16,286 nt of DNA from assembly GCA_003132865.1 (NCBI GenBank), contig PKYZ01000704.1, forward strand, positions 1 to 16,286, given 5' to 3'. The translations under genes were made by a program, and so were the position numbers. Below, piece by piece: positions 7,519-14,268 of this stretch (positions within the stretch are counted from its first letter, which is position 1; each line of letters starts with the position of its first letter). A model generated the notes under the pieces. The model saw only the letters and a list, made by a program, of their open reading frames with translations, had not been told where the DNA came from and did no database searches. This DNA comes from Bryobacterales bacterium. Lineage in GTDB: Bacteria; Acidobacteriota; Terriglobia; Bryobacterales; Bryobacteraceae.

Positions 7519-7782
7519 TTATTCGGCCGGTGCAGAGCGTGACAGATGTTGGCTCTTCATCGTCAAATGAACCCTGTGCCGCATTACCTCGGGCATAGCG
7601 TCGTGCGGGAGGCGGCCGTAGGTTTCCTCGATGTCCTCGACGGTCATGCCCTCGGACATACACGACAAGATGAAAGACACGGAGAACCGGGTTCCGCGAA
7701 CGGCGAGCTTGCCGCCCAGAAGTTCCGGATCGGCGACGATCCAGCGGAAGTTCTTGAACGGCTTGAGCGGACGCTCCTCCAT
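7519..7782 (-). CDS. DUF433 domain protein
   Basis: This is an 87-residue protein when started at the ATG at 7782. A GTG at 7794 is in frame but sits almost on the GAGGAAGG Shine-Dalgarno sequence, which is better spaced for the ATG. The core WIVADPELLGGKLAVRGTRFSVSFILSCMSEGMTVEDIEETYGRLPHDAM matches the DUF433 family: the (G/H)xxxxRGTR segment followed by a helix-turn-helix-like part. DUF433 proteins are often antitoxin-like partners of a PIN-like DUF5615 protein encoded just downstream. No such partner is here; the next gene is the outer-membrane barrel. It begins ~24 bp after the dioxygenase gene and is probably cotranscribed. Either an orphan regulator or a remnant of a toxin-antitoxin pair. 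Confidence 0.82.
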   Translation of the reverse strand: MEERPLKPFKNFRWIVADPELLGGKLAVRGTRFSVSFILSCMSEGMTVEDIEETYGRLPHDAMPEVMRHRVHLTMKSQHLSRSAPAE

Positions 7783-7805
7783 GGTTTGATTCACCTTCCT
7801 CGCCC

Positions 7806-8579
7806 TTACCCAATCTTCACCGCCAGCATGGATATCGATCCGCCATCCACGCCTTCCACCGGGAAGGTCACCGCTTCTCCCGGCTGCCGCGCCGCGATGA
7901 CATACAGCAGGGGTAAGTAGTGGTCCGGCGTGGGAATCGACAGCAGCGCTTCCCGCCCCAGCCGTTCGTAGTTGACCAGCGGCTTATGCTCGCCCGCCAT
8001 AATCATTTCACGCGCCTGCCGCTCAAACTTTACGGCCCAGTCGAACGGTTCGACGACGTGCCGCCCCCAGGCGTACGCGTGCAGGTTGTGCACCAAGTTG
8101 CCGCTGCCCACAATCAGCACGCCTTCTTCGCGTAGCGGCGCCAGGCGCTGGCCAATCTCGTAGTGATAGCTGGCCGGCTGCGTCTCGTCGATGCTCAGTT
8201 GCACCACCGGGATATCGGCTTGCGGATAAACATGGCACAGCACCGACCAGGTGCCATGATCGAGGCCCCAGCTTTCATCCAGCTTAACGGGCAACGGCCG
8301 CAGCAGCGCTTGCACCCGGCGCGCCAGATCGGGGTCGCCGGGCACGGGATACTTCACTTGATAGAGTTCCCGCGGAAAGCCGCCGAAGTCGTGTATGGTT
8401 CTCGGCGCGGTGGTGACGGTGACGCCCGTCTCGGGCACGAACCAGTGCGCCGATATGCTCAGGATCGCTTTCGGGCGCGGCATTTCCCGCCCCATAGCTC
8501 CCCATGCTTCCGTGTAGTTGTTCTGTAACACGGCGTTCATGGGATTGCCGTGGCCGAAGAAGATGGCAGGTGTCCACAT
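7806..8579 (-). CDS. ygiD: LigB-family extradiol ring-cleavage dioxygenase (4,5-DOPA dioxygenase type)
   Basis: This 257-residue protein has the full family length. Signatures include FFGHGNPMNA (residues 7-16), SISAHWF (41-47), TIHDFGGFP, WGLDHGTW (104-111), GSGNLVHNL (158-166) and PTPDHYLPLLYV (217-228). His10, His45 and His220 fit the metal site, and His164 fits the catalytic His, with spacing close to E. coli YgiD. These enzymes cleave the ring of catechol-type compounds such as L-DOPA; the true substrate here is unknown. The start ATG at 8579 cannot be moved inward because the FFGHG metal motif begins six residues later. No Shine-Dalgarno sequence is visible. It is divergent from the ABC transporter operon with only 19 bp between starts, and is followed by DUF433 on the same strand. 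Confidence 0.92.
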   Translation of the reverse strand: MWTPAIFFGHGNPMNAVLQNNYTEAWGAMGREMPRPKAILSISAHWFVPETGVTVTTAPRTIHDFGGFPRELYQVKYPVPGDPDLARRVQALLRPLPVKLDESWGLDHGTWSVLCHVYPQADIPVVQLSIDETQPASYHYEIGQRLAPLREEGVLIVGSGNLVHNLHAYAWGRHVVEPFDWAVKFERQAREMIMAGEHKPLVNYERLGREALLSIPTPDHYLPLLYVIAARQPGEAVTFPVEGVDGGSISMLAVKIG

Positions 8580-8598
8580 GTACGTATATCATCGTTAC
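8580..8598. promoter_or_regulatory. 19-bp divergent start region
   Basis: Only 19 bp separate the ATG of the dioxygenase (minus) and the ATG of the ABC ATPase (plus). The interval contains GTATAT/ATATAC, readable as a -10-like element toward either start. CATGTA and TACATG, which include the two start codons, form an inverted repeat. Neither gene has a Shine-Dalgarno sequence. Overlapping short-leader or leaderless promoters are possible; alternatively the promoters lie inside the opposite genes. Confidence 0.35.
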
Positions 8599-9534
8599 AT
8601 GGCCTCTCCGGCGCCCGCAATCCCCCTGCGCCTCGACTCCGTGGTCAAGCGCTTCGGTGACCTGACCGCCGTCTCGGGCGTGTCTTTGGAGGTCCGCGAG
8701 CGCGCCTGCCTCGGCCTGCTCGGTCCCAATGGCGCGGGCAAATCCACGCTCATTCGCAGCATCGCCGGACGCGTCCGTCTCGATTCCGGCAGCATCCGCG
8801 TCTTCGGCGAACCGGCCGGTTCCGCCGCCGCCTGCGCGCAGTTAGGTTGGGTGCCGCAGGAACTGGCGCTGTATCCGTTGCTCACCTGCCGCGAGAATCT
8901 GGAAGCCTTCGGACGGTATCAGGGCCTGCGCGGCAAAGCCCTGCACGACGGCATCGGGTGGTGTCTTGACTGGGCTGCGCTGGCTGACCGCGCTGGCGCC
9001 ACGGTCAAGACGCTGTCCGGCGGCATGCGGCGGCGCCTCAACATGGCGGCCGGATTGGTCCACCGTCCGCGCATCGTCTTGCTCGACGAGCCCACAGCGG
9101 GCGTCGATCCGCAATCCCGCAACCGCATCTTCGAGATGGTCGAGGGACTGCGCAACGGAGGCTCTACGGTCATCTACACCACGCACTATATGGAAGAAGC
9201 CGAGCGTCTCTGCGATACCATCGCTATCATCGATCATGGCCACGTCATCGCGCACGGCACCAAGGAAGAGCTTGTCGAGCAGTCGTTCGGAGGCCGTAGC
9301 GACGTGCTGATGCGCTTCGCTTCTACCGTCGAAAACGCAGCCGCCTGGGCCGCGGCGCGCGGCGGCACGATGCAGGAAGGCATCGCGCATTTCGCCGTGG
9401 AAAAGCCCACCGACATCGGGCCGCTGCTGGACGCCGCCATCCGCGACAGTCTGGAAGTTATCGACGTCGTCCTGCGCCGCCCCAATCTCGAATCCGTATT
9501 TCTGCAACTCACCGGAAGGGAGTTACGACAATGA
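8599..9534 (+). CDS. ABC transporter ATP-binding protein, drug-export (DrrA-like) type
   Basis: This 311-residue ATPase has all motifs in place: Walker A GPNGAGKST (42-50), Q-loop VPQE (Gln87), signature LSGGM (139-143), Walker B IVLLDEP (159-165), and the H-loop TTHYMEEAE (His196). The C-terminal ~80-residue extension ending in LESVFLQLTGRELRQ is typical of ABC-2 exporters of the DrrA/CcmA type. It powers the permease encoded next, whose ATG overlaps its stop (ATGA). I chose the ATG at 8599 because homology starts ~10 residues later; the upstream in-frame ATG at 8518 would run back into the divergent dioxygenase gene. Substrate unknown. Confidence 0.95.
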   Translation: MASPAPAIPLRLDSVVKRFGDLTAVSGVSLEVRERACLGLLGPNGAGKSTLIRSIAGRVRLDSGSIRVFGEPAGSAAACAQLGWVPQELALYPLLTCRENLEAFGRYQGLRGKALHDGIGWCLDWAALADRAGATVKTLSGGMRRRLNMAAGLVHRPRIVLLDEPTAGVDPQSRNRIFEMVEGLRNGGSTVIYTTHYMEEAERLCDTIAIIDHGHVIAHGTKEELVEQSFGGRSDVLMRFASTVENAAAWAAARGGTMQEGIAHFAVEKPTDIGPLLDAAIRDSLEVIDVVLRRPNLESVFLQLTGRELRQ

Positions 9535-10811
9535 TCGCCGCCATCATCCGCAACGGATTCCGCGCTCTCCGCCGCGATCGCGGCGCGCTCATTCTGTCGT
9601 TCATTTTGCCGATCGCGTTCTTTAGCATCTTCGGCGTGATCTTCGGCGGCATGGGCGGCAGTACGCCACGCGTCAGCGTGCTGGTGGTGGACGAAGATCG
9701 CAGCATGGTCTCCGAACGTCTGGTTCGCGCTTTGCTTCAAGAACCTTCGCTCGACGCGAGCACCCACCCCAAAGCGAAAAAGGGCGCGCCTGTTCCGCCG
9801 GAATACACGGCGGCCGGCGCCGAAACCGCGGTGAAACAGGGCGACGCTTCCGCCGCGTTGATTATTCCCAAAGGATTCGGCGCGCATCCCATAGCCCTCG
9901 GGCCGAGCAATGCCCCGGGCAACGATCGCACCCCGATCCGTCTGCTCCACGATAGTTCCGACCCGGTGGCTGCTCAGGTGGTCGGCGGAATCCTGCAGAA
10001 GGTCGCAATGACTTCCTTGCCCGACACCATGGCAAGGGTGGGCATGCGGTATTTCGAGCAGGCCAGCGGCGGGCTTACGCCCCAACAGCGCGCTCGGATC
10101 GAATCGAGTTTGTCGATGCTCGAAAATGCGCCCGCGCAGAGCGGGCCACAGAGAGACGCGGGATTCGTCGCCCTCGATGTGCGCGACGTCGCCGGCGAGA
10201 AAAAACAAAACTCCATGATCGCGTTTTACGCCGCCGGCATCGGAGTCATGTTCCTGCTGTTCACCGCCAGCGCCGCCGGAGGCAGTCTGTTGGATGAAGC
10301 CGAGAGCGGAGCGCTCGACCGCATCCTGAGCGCGCGCGTGAGCATGACCACCTTGCTGGCCGGCAAAATGGCCTACAGCGCGCTGCTGGCCTCCGCGCAG
10401 CTAACGCTCATGTTCCTGTGGGGCGCCGCGGTCTTCCATCTCGACCTGTTAACGCACCTGCCCGGCTTCATCGTCATGACGGCGGCCACCTCTTTCGCCG
10501 TAGCGTCGTTCGGCATGTTGCTGGCCAGCGTCTCGCACACCCGCGCGCAGCAGGGCGCGATTTCCACGCTCATCATCCTGACCATGTCGGCCATCGGCGG
10601 CAGCATGTTCCCGCGCTTCCTGATGCCGGAAGCCATGCAAAAGGTGGGGCTGCTCACCTTCAATGCCTGGGCCATCGACGGCTACACCAAGGTTTTCTGG
10701 CGCGATGAACCCATCCTGCACCTGGCGCCGCAAGTGGCCGTGCTGGTCGGTTCCGGCATAGTCCTGTTCCTGATCGCACGCCGCTTCGCGCGCCGCTGGG
10801 AGTACGCGTAG
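9531..10811 (+). CDS. ABC-2 type permease
   Basis: This 426-residue protein is an inner-membrane partner of the preceding ATPase. One hydrophobic segment near the N-terminus (about 20-42, ALILSFILPIAFFSIFGVIF) is followed by a large extracytoplasmic domain (about 45-225). A block of five membrane segments then starts at MIAFYAAGIGVMFLLF and ends at VAVLVGSGIVLFLIARRFARRWEYA. This is the topology of ABC-2 exporters of drugs, lipids or polymers. The start overlaps the ATPase stop (ATGA), giving coupled synthesis. Its TAG shares one base with the GTG start of the following propeller gene, so the three genes form one operon. Confidence 0.92.
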   Translation: MIAAIIRNGFRALRRDRGALILSFILPIAFFSIFGVIFGGMGGSTPRVSVLVVDEDRSMVSERLVRALLQEPSLDASTHPKAKKGAPVPPEYTAAGAETAVKQGDASAALIIPKGFGAHPIALGPSNAPGNDRTPIRLLHDSSDPVAAQVVGGILQKVAMTSLPDTMARVGMRYFEQASGGLTPQQRARIESSLSMLENAPAQSGPQRDAGFVALDVRDVAGEKKQNSMIAFYAAGIGVMFLLFTASAAGGSLLDEAESGALDRILSARVSMTTLLAGKMAYSALLASAQLTLMFLWGAAVFHLDLLTHLPGFIVMTAATSFAVASFGMLLASVSHTRAQQGAISTLIILTMSAIGGSMFPRFLMPEAMQKVGLLTFNAWAIDGYTKVFWRDEPILHLAPQVAVLVGSGIVLFLIARRFARRWEYA

Positions 10812-11718
10812 TGCGCGGGCTGGGGATCGTGCTCGTTGCTGTCGTCCAGTTGCCGTCGAGCGCGCAGCTTCCGGTTCCCAAGCCTGCGTACACCGCCTTC
10901 CAGCGCGCGGAGCGGGTGACGATCGCTAACTATTCGGGCGACGCCATGAAACCCTTTCTCACCCGTGATGGCCGCTTCCTCCTGTTCAACAACCTGAACG
11001 ATCCGCGCGTGAATACGAGCGCGCTGGAAGCCGTGCCATCCGTCAGTTGCAGCGGCGAGCTGTACTTCGTGTCGACCCGCAGCTACCAGGAGACATTCTC
11101 GACCATCTACCGCGCACGATTCTCCGAAGGCGTGGCCACCGGCATCCAACTCGTGCCCGGCATCTCCCGCCGGATGCCATCTTGGGTAAACGCTGGGTAA
11201 ACTTCGATGCCGAGGTGAGCGCCGATGGGCAGACGCTCTACGCCGTCGACAGCCGATCCAGCGCCGCCGGCGCGCCGCTTACCGCGGACCTCTTCATTGC
11301 CCGAAAGCGCGACGGCGCATTCGAGCGCACGGCGGATAGCGACAATCTGCTCCGTCTCGTCAACACGACCGAACTGGAGTACGCTCCCGCCGTTTCATCC
11401 GACGGGCTGGAGCTGTTCTTCACGCGCGTCCACGAGATTCGCGCCGATGCCGAGCCGCGCATCTGGCGTTCCGTCCGGCGCAGCGTGCGGGAGCCGTTTG
11501 CCGCGCCGCAACTCATCAGCGCCATTTCAGGCTTCGCTGAAGCGCCCGCTCTCTCGCCGGACGGCCTGTCGCTTCACTACCACGCGCGCGTGAACAGCCG
11601 GTTCGTCATGTTTCGCGTGACGCGGGAGCCGAAAGCCGGCGAAGTGCATCTAAACGGTTGCCCGCAGCCTACCCGTAAGCCTTCACCGCCTGCTCGACGG
11701 CCGGCCCCGCCTTCATGA
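10811..11718 (+). pseudogene. TolB/WD40-like beta-propeller secreted protein, frameshifted
   Basis: The first frame starts at GTG 10811, sharing a base with the permease stop, and encodes a signal peptide (GLGIVLVAVVQLPSSAQ) and propeller repeats (FLTRDGRFLLFNN, CSGELYFVSTRS). It hits TAA at 11198-11200 after ...RRMPSWVNAG. The protein resumes in the next frame as WVNFDAEVSADGQTLYAVDS, then VSSDGLELFFTRV and LSPDGLSLHYHAR, all PD40-type blades. The break coincides with a 9-bp direct repeat spaced 11 bp. Removing 11 bp restores ...PSWVNFDAEVSADG in one frame. The second frame reads on to 11718, overlapping the convergent neighbour by 50 bp with a low-complexity Pro/Arg tail, so the natural stop may also be lost. 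Likely an exported accessory of the ABC transporter; probably inactive unless the shift is a sequencing error. Confidence 0.8.
11183..11202 (+). repeat. 9-bp direct repeat causing an 11-bp frameshift
   Basis: TGGGTAAAC occurs at 11183-11191 and again at 11194-11202, separated by GC. Deleting 11 bp (one copy plus the two bases) restores the reading frame of the propeller gene. The pattern fits slippage, or the footprint left when an element with a 9-bp target duplication was excised imprecisely. Confidence 0.85.
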
Positions 11719-11974
11719 GGTCTTCCGGCGTCATCGCCGGCGCAACTTCGATCGACGCGTTCAGCGCCAAAAACCATGGCTCCGCAATGGCCGGAAGCTG
11801 CGAGAGATCGTCCATGTGGATGATGAGAATTGCGGTTCGCTTGCCGCCCTCCGTCACGAAATAGGCGGCCTCCGGCTTCTGTTGGGCAAGGATGCTCTGT
11901 ATGGCACTGAAACCGCTCTTCGCGGCCACATTCCCGGCCTCGACCGGCATCGAAACTTTAAACAAAAAACGCAT
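11669..11974 (-). CDS. Small conserved cytoplasmic protein of unknown function
   Basis: This 101-residue protein starts MRFLFKVSMPVEAGN and contains KPEAAYFVTEGGKRTAILIIHMDDLSQLPAIAEPWFLALNASIEVAPAM. I recognise this pattern from a family of ~100-residue proteins in soil bacteria, some of which carry an unsupported 'panthothenate synthetase' label. The strand/helix order suggests a ferredoxin-like alpha/beta dimeric-barrel fold. No catalytic residues are evident and no signal peptide is present. The start ATG at 11974 has GAGGAG at 9 nt and a good promoter upstream, so it is a single-gene transcript. Its 3' end overlaps the tail of the convergent propeller pseudogene. Confidence 0.8.
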   Translation of the reverse strand: MRFLFKVSMPVEAGNVAAKSGFSAIQSILAQQKPEAAYFVTEGGKRTAILIIHMDDLSQLPAIAEPWFLALNASIEVAPAMTPEDLMKAGPAVEQAVKAYG

Positions 11975-11998
11975 CGTCGTGGTGCTCCTCAGCCGTGC

Positions 11999-12027
11999 AT
12001 TCTACATGGACGGCAGCGCGATAGCAA
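11999..12027 (-). promoter_or_regulatory. Sigma-70-type promoter for the small protein at 11974
   Basis: On the minus strand TTGCTA (12027-12022) and TAGAAT (12004-11999) are separated by exactly 17 bp. Transcription would start near 11992, leaving a ~18-nt leader holding the GAGGAG ribosome binding site. Confidence 0.6.
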
Positions 12028-12064
12028 CTTCCTTCCACGGTAAAATGGCATCGGGGGGGATCGA

Positions 12065-12241
12065 ATGATCGAGCAGATTCAAGCACCGTTCGCGCACATG
12101 GCCTGGGCCGATACGGCACTCTTGAAAGCGGTTGCCACACACGAAGGCGCTTTTGCCGACGACGAAATGCGGTTTTGGCGTCGGCATTTTCCGCCATCAT
12201 TGTTTATGCGTATGACCTGGCGCCCGGCAAGATTGGCATGA
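12065..12241 (+). pseudogene. DinB-like N-terminal fragment
   Basis: The ATG at 12065, with a G-rich GGGGGGGA stretch just upstream, opens a 58-codon frame. Its first ~42 residues (MIEQIQAPFAHMAWADTALLKAV...DDEMRFWRRHF) resemble the first helix and start of the second helix of DinB/YfiT-like four-helix proteins, which normally have ~150-170 residues. From about 12170 on, the DNA instead encodes, in another frame, the C-terminus of an MFS transporter, and the DinB frame ends in unrelated residues at 12241. The gene is therefore truncated to about a quarter. A TAAAAT at 12041-12046 could be its -10. The fragment is unlikely to be functional. Confidence 0.6.
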
Positions 12242-12426
12242 TCTCCGGGCTGTTCTTCGGCCTGGCGTTCGGCATGGCGGGCATCGGAGCGGCGATCATG
12301 GGCTGGCTGGCCGATGCCACGAGTATCGCTTTTGTCTACCGGGTGTGCTCGTTTCTGCCGGCCATCGGCCTGCTGACCGCGTTTCTGCCGAATCTGGAGA
12401 TGGGCTATAAACGGAGCGGCGCATAA
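12172..12426 (+). pseudogene. C-terminal fragment of an MFS transporter
   Basis: About 84 residues (VLASAFSAIIVYAYDLAPGKIGMISGLFFGLAFGMAGIGAAIMGWLADATSIAFVYRVCSFLPAIGLLTAFLP) match the last two to three membrane helices of MFS exporters of the fosmidomycin-resistance (Fsr) type, which have ~400 residues. The N-terminal ~320 residues are absent; the frame upstream is DinB-like sequence in another register. The TTG at 12175 has no ribosome binding site and is not a believable start. The TAA at 12424-12426 lies 1 bp before the asparaginase ATG, so the intact ancestor was probably operonic with it. Confidence 0.75.
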
Positions 12427-12427
12427 G

Positions 12428-12925
12428 ATGGAACCGATTCGAATTTTCGTCACCGGCGGCACGTTCGACAAAGCTTATGACGAGCTGACCGGCGAGCTGT
12501 TCTTCAAGGACTCGCACCTGCCGGAGATGTTGAAACTGGGCCGGTGCAATCTGGACGTGCAGGTCCGTACGTTGATGATGATCGACAGTCTGCACATGAC
12601 GGACGACGACCGGCAGATCATTCTGCAGCATTGCCGGAACGCGCCCGAGCACCGCATCGCGATCACGCACGGTACCGACACGATGGTGGAGACGGCCGGT
12701 GTGCTGGCGCGCGGCGTAGGCGATAAGACCATCGTCCTGACAGGCGCCATGATTCCATACAAATTTGGCAGCTCGGATGGTCTGTTCAACCTGGGCAGCG
12801 CGCTGGCGTTCGCGCAGACGCTGCCGCCGGGAGTCTATGTGGCGATGAACGGCCGCTGCTTCGCGTGGAACCGCGTGCGGAAGAATCGGAATACGGGGAT
12901 GTTCGAAGAGGCCGAGGCGGGTTAA
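12428..12925 (+). CDS. Single-domain asparaginase-like protein
   Basis: This 165-residue protein corresponds to the N-terminal catalytic domain of type I/II L-asparaginases. The active-site parts are conserved: VTGGTFD (Thr12), MIDS (Ser54), ITHGTDTMVETA (Thr83-Asp84), and DKTIVLTGAMIP (Lys100). Full asparaginases have ~330 residues with a second domain that completes the active site of the neighbouring subunit; here the protein ends soon after the first domain (NRVRKNRNTGMFEEAEAG). Stand-alone versions are known as short conserved proteins whose activity is unclear. The ATG at 12428 follows the MFS remnant by one base, with GGAG ~11 nt upstream. Its TAA overlaps the thrB stop on the other strand. 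Confidence 0.85.
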   Translation: MEPIRIFVTGGTFDKAYDELTGELFFKDSHLPEMLKLGRCNLDVQVRTLMMIDSLHMTDDDRQIILQHCRNAPEHRIAITHGTDTMVETAGVLARGVGDKTIVLTGAMIPYKFGSSDGLFNLGSALAFAQTLPPGVYVAMNGRCFAWNRVRKNRNTGMFEEAEAG

Positions 12926-13818
12926 GTGAGTTCATAGCCGCGCTCGGCGATGTGGGTCAGCAGGACCTCGGCCGAGTGTCCATGAAGCTGGAAGATCTGC
13001 CGGACCAGGTCGCAAACAGCCTCGTAGCCGCGCTCGTAGAAGACCAGGATGGAAGGCCCCGCGCCGCTTAGGGCGCAACCCAATAAGCCGGGCGCGCGCA
13101 GCTTCAGAATATCCGCCAAGCCGGGCACCAGCGGCGCGCGATAGGGCTGGTGGAAGCGGTCTTCGAGCGCGGCCGGGAACGCCGCCGTGGCTCCGGCCGC
13201 CAGCGCCGCGATGAGGAGTGCGGCGCGCTGGACGTTGAACACCGCGTCCTCTTTGCTGTAGCAGGAAGGCAGGACGGCGCGCGCTTCAGAGGTCGGCAGC
13301 ACGAAATCCGGCACCACCAGCGCCATCCCGAAACGCGCCGACAGTTCCAGGCGCACGGCCCGCACGGCGCCGCCGGAATCGATGGCGCTGGCCACGATGG
13401 ATCCAAGGACGCAAGCGGCCACGTTATCGGGATGGCCTTCCAGGCGCGCGGCTTCATCCAGGATGCGCGGCGGGCGCCAGCCCAGACCCAACAGGCGGTC
13501 GGCGATCACCACGCCGGCAGTGAGCGCGGCGGCGCTCGATCCCAGACCTTTGCCGAGGGGAATCTGATTGTCGATTACCAGCTCGATGGGCGGCAATTGC
13601 ATGCGCACGTCGGCCGCGACCGAGAGCGCCGTCTGCCAGATGAGGTTGTCTTCGCCCGTGGAGATGGCGGCGGCATCGCGACCCGTGACGGCGATGGATA
13701 GCCGCTCGCTGGCACGGAAGCGGCAGTCCAGATACACCGAGATTGCCACGCCGAGGGCATCGAAGCCCGGCCCGAGGTTGGCGCTGGATGCAGGCACCCG
13801 GACGGTTGACCAGGACAT
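12922..13818 (-). CDS. thrB: Homoserine kinase ThrB
   Basis: This enzyme phosphorylates L-homoserine with ATP, the penultimate step of threonine synthesis. The 298-residue protein shows the GHMP kinase motifs: VRVPASSANLGPGFD (6-20), the ATP-binding PLGKGLGSSAAA (87-98), EGHPDNVA (127-134) and SGAGPS (251-256). Length fits the bacterial family. The start ATG at 13818 begins directly before motif 1 and has no Shine-Dalgarno sequence; a TACAAT lies 8 nt upstream, so the mRNA is probably leaderless or nearly so. No other threonine gene is adjacent. The stop is TAA within the TTAA shared with the convergent asparaginase gene. Confidence 0.95.
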   Translation of the reverse strand: MSWSTVRVPASSANLGPGFDALGVAISVYLDCRFRASERLSIAVTGRDAAAISTGEDNLIWQTALSVAADVRMQLPPIELVIDNQIPLGKGLGSSAAALTAGVVIADRLLGLGWRPPRILDEAARLEGHPDNVAACVLGSIVASAIDSGGAVRAVRLELSARFGMALVVPDFVLPTSEARAVLPSCYSKEDAVFNVQRAALLIAALAAGATAAFPAALEDRFHQPYRAPLVPGLADILKLRAPGLLGCALSGAGPSILVFYERGYEAVCDLVRQIFQLHGHSAEVLLTHIAERGYELT

Positions 13819-13826
13819 AAGAGTTT

Positions 13827-13832
13827 ATTGTA
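13827..13832 (-). promoter_or_regulatory. -10 element of thrB
   Basis: TACAAT on the minus strand ends 8 nt before the thrB ATG, so the transcript would start at or within a base or two of the start codon. The expected -35 position falls in the G/C-only tract at about 13850-13855 and shows no consensus. Confidence 0.5.
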
Positions 13833-13836
13833 GTGC

Positions 13837-13880
13837 GGGGCGGGGGAGGGGGGCTGGGGGCTAGGGGCTAGGGACTGGGG
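13837..13880 (+). repeat. G-tract repeat, potential G-quadruplex
   Basis: Seven runs of three or more G (13837-13840, 13842-13846, 13848-13853, 13856-13860, 13864-13867, 13871-13873, 13877-13880) are separated by 1-3 nt, with a GGGGCTA-like repeat unit at the right end. This fits a G-quadruplex-forming sequence on the + strand. It abuts the thrB promoter and occupies its -35 region. Confidence 0.7.
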
Positions 13881-14124
13881 CTAGGTTCTGAGCATGGACA
13901 TTCATGTTTCTTGACGATCAAAGCCCATCTTATTGATTTGATTATGTATGGAGACACTACGGCCTTGGAAGGAAGGTTTTTTTTGAAGGTATGAGGACCG
14001 TCACCGCCCGGCTCCCTCCTCTACTGAAGGGAAGCCGCGCGGAGTGATCCGAATCGGATGGGAGGCCGCAGTCTCCGGGTCAACCCCAGACTTGCTGTAA
14101 TCGCCTCTTCTCCGAGACTCTGGC

Positions 14125-14138
14125 AGGAACCGGTTCCT
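14125..14138. repeat. Perfect 14-bp palindrome
   Basis: AGGAACCGGTTCCT is a perfect inverted repeat without spacer inside the non-coding region. It could be a dimeric regulator site or part of an RNA stem. Confidence 0.5.
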
Positions 14139-14212
14139 ACTGCTACCGTCCGGGCGATCTCAAGGAGTCGTCCGGCAAGCCTTCTGAGGGGCTCCGGGAG
14201 CCAGTATCACCG

Positions 14213-14238
14213 GCGGCCGGGTTTTGAGGCCCGGCCGC
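14213..14238. repeat. Perfect 9-bp GC-rich hairpin
   Basis: GCGGCCGGG (14213-14221) and CCCGGCCGC (14230-14238) pair perfectly around an 8-nt loop TTTTGAGG. No T-run follows directly. Confidence 0.6.
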
Positions 14239-14246
14239 TGACGATG

Positions 14247-14268
14247 AAGCGCTGCGCAGCGCTTTTCC
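14247..14268 (+). terminator. 18-bp palindrome with short T-run, terminator-like
   Basis: AAGCGCTGCGCAGCGCTT (14247-14264) is perfectly self-complementary and is followed by TT, making TTTT in total at its right side. It could end an RNA read from the left. The core GCGCAGCGC recurs at 14289-14297, so it may alternatively belong to a repeat family. Confidence 0.35.

Larger units (their letters stand above)
13945..14268 (+). ncRNA. Possible structured RNA (hairpin-dense non-coding region)
   Basis: No coding frame here is convincing. The + strand can form consecutive stems: GGCT-CCCT / AGGG-A-AGCC in the stretch 14007-14040, CCGGGCGA (14150-14157) with TCGTCCGG (14168-14175, one G-U pair), GGCTC/GAGCC (14190-14202), GCGGCCGGG (14213-14221) with CCCGGCCGC (14230-14238), and an 18-bp palindrome at 14247-14264 followed by TT. 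A TTGACG at 13911-13916 could be part of a promoter, but the -10 is weak (TGATTT). A T8 run lies at 13977-13984. It does not match tmRNA, RNase P RNA, SRP or 6S RNA signatures I know. Strand and ends are uncertain, and it may instead be a decayed mobile element. Confidence 0.3.

Noticed and set aside
7373..7813. N-terminal extension of the Oar-like protein
   Set aside because: It overlaps the DUF433 gene in another frame and precedes a perfect signal peptide starting at 7372.
9234..10208. 324-codon minus frame opposite the ABC permease
   Set aside because: Antisense to well-conserved ATPase and permease sequence; no start context or family.
13150..13701. 183-codon + strand frame
   Set aside because: Antisense to thrB, with Arg/Gly-rich shadow composition.
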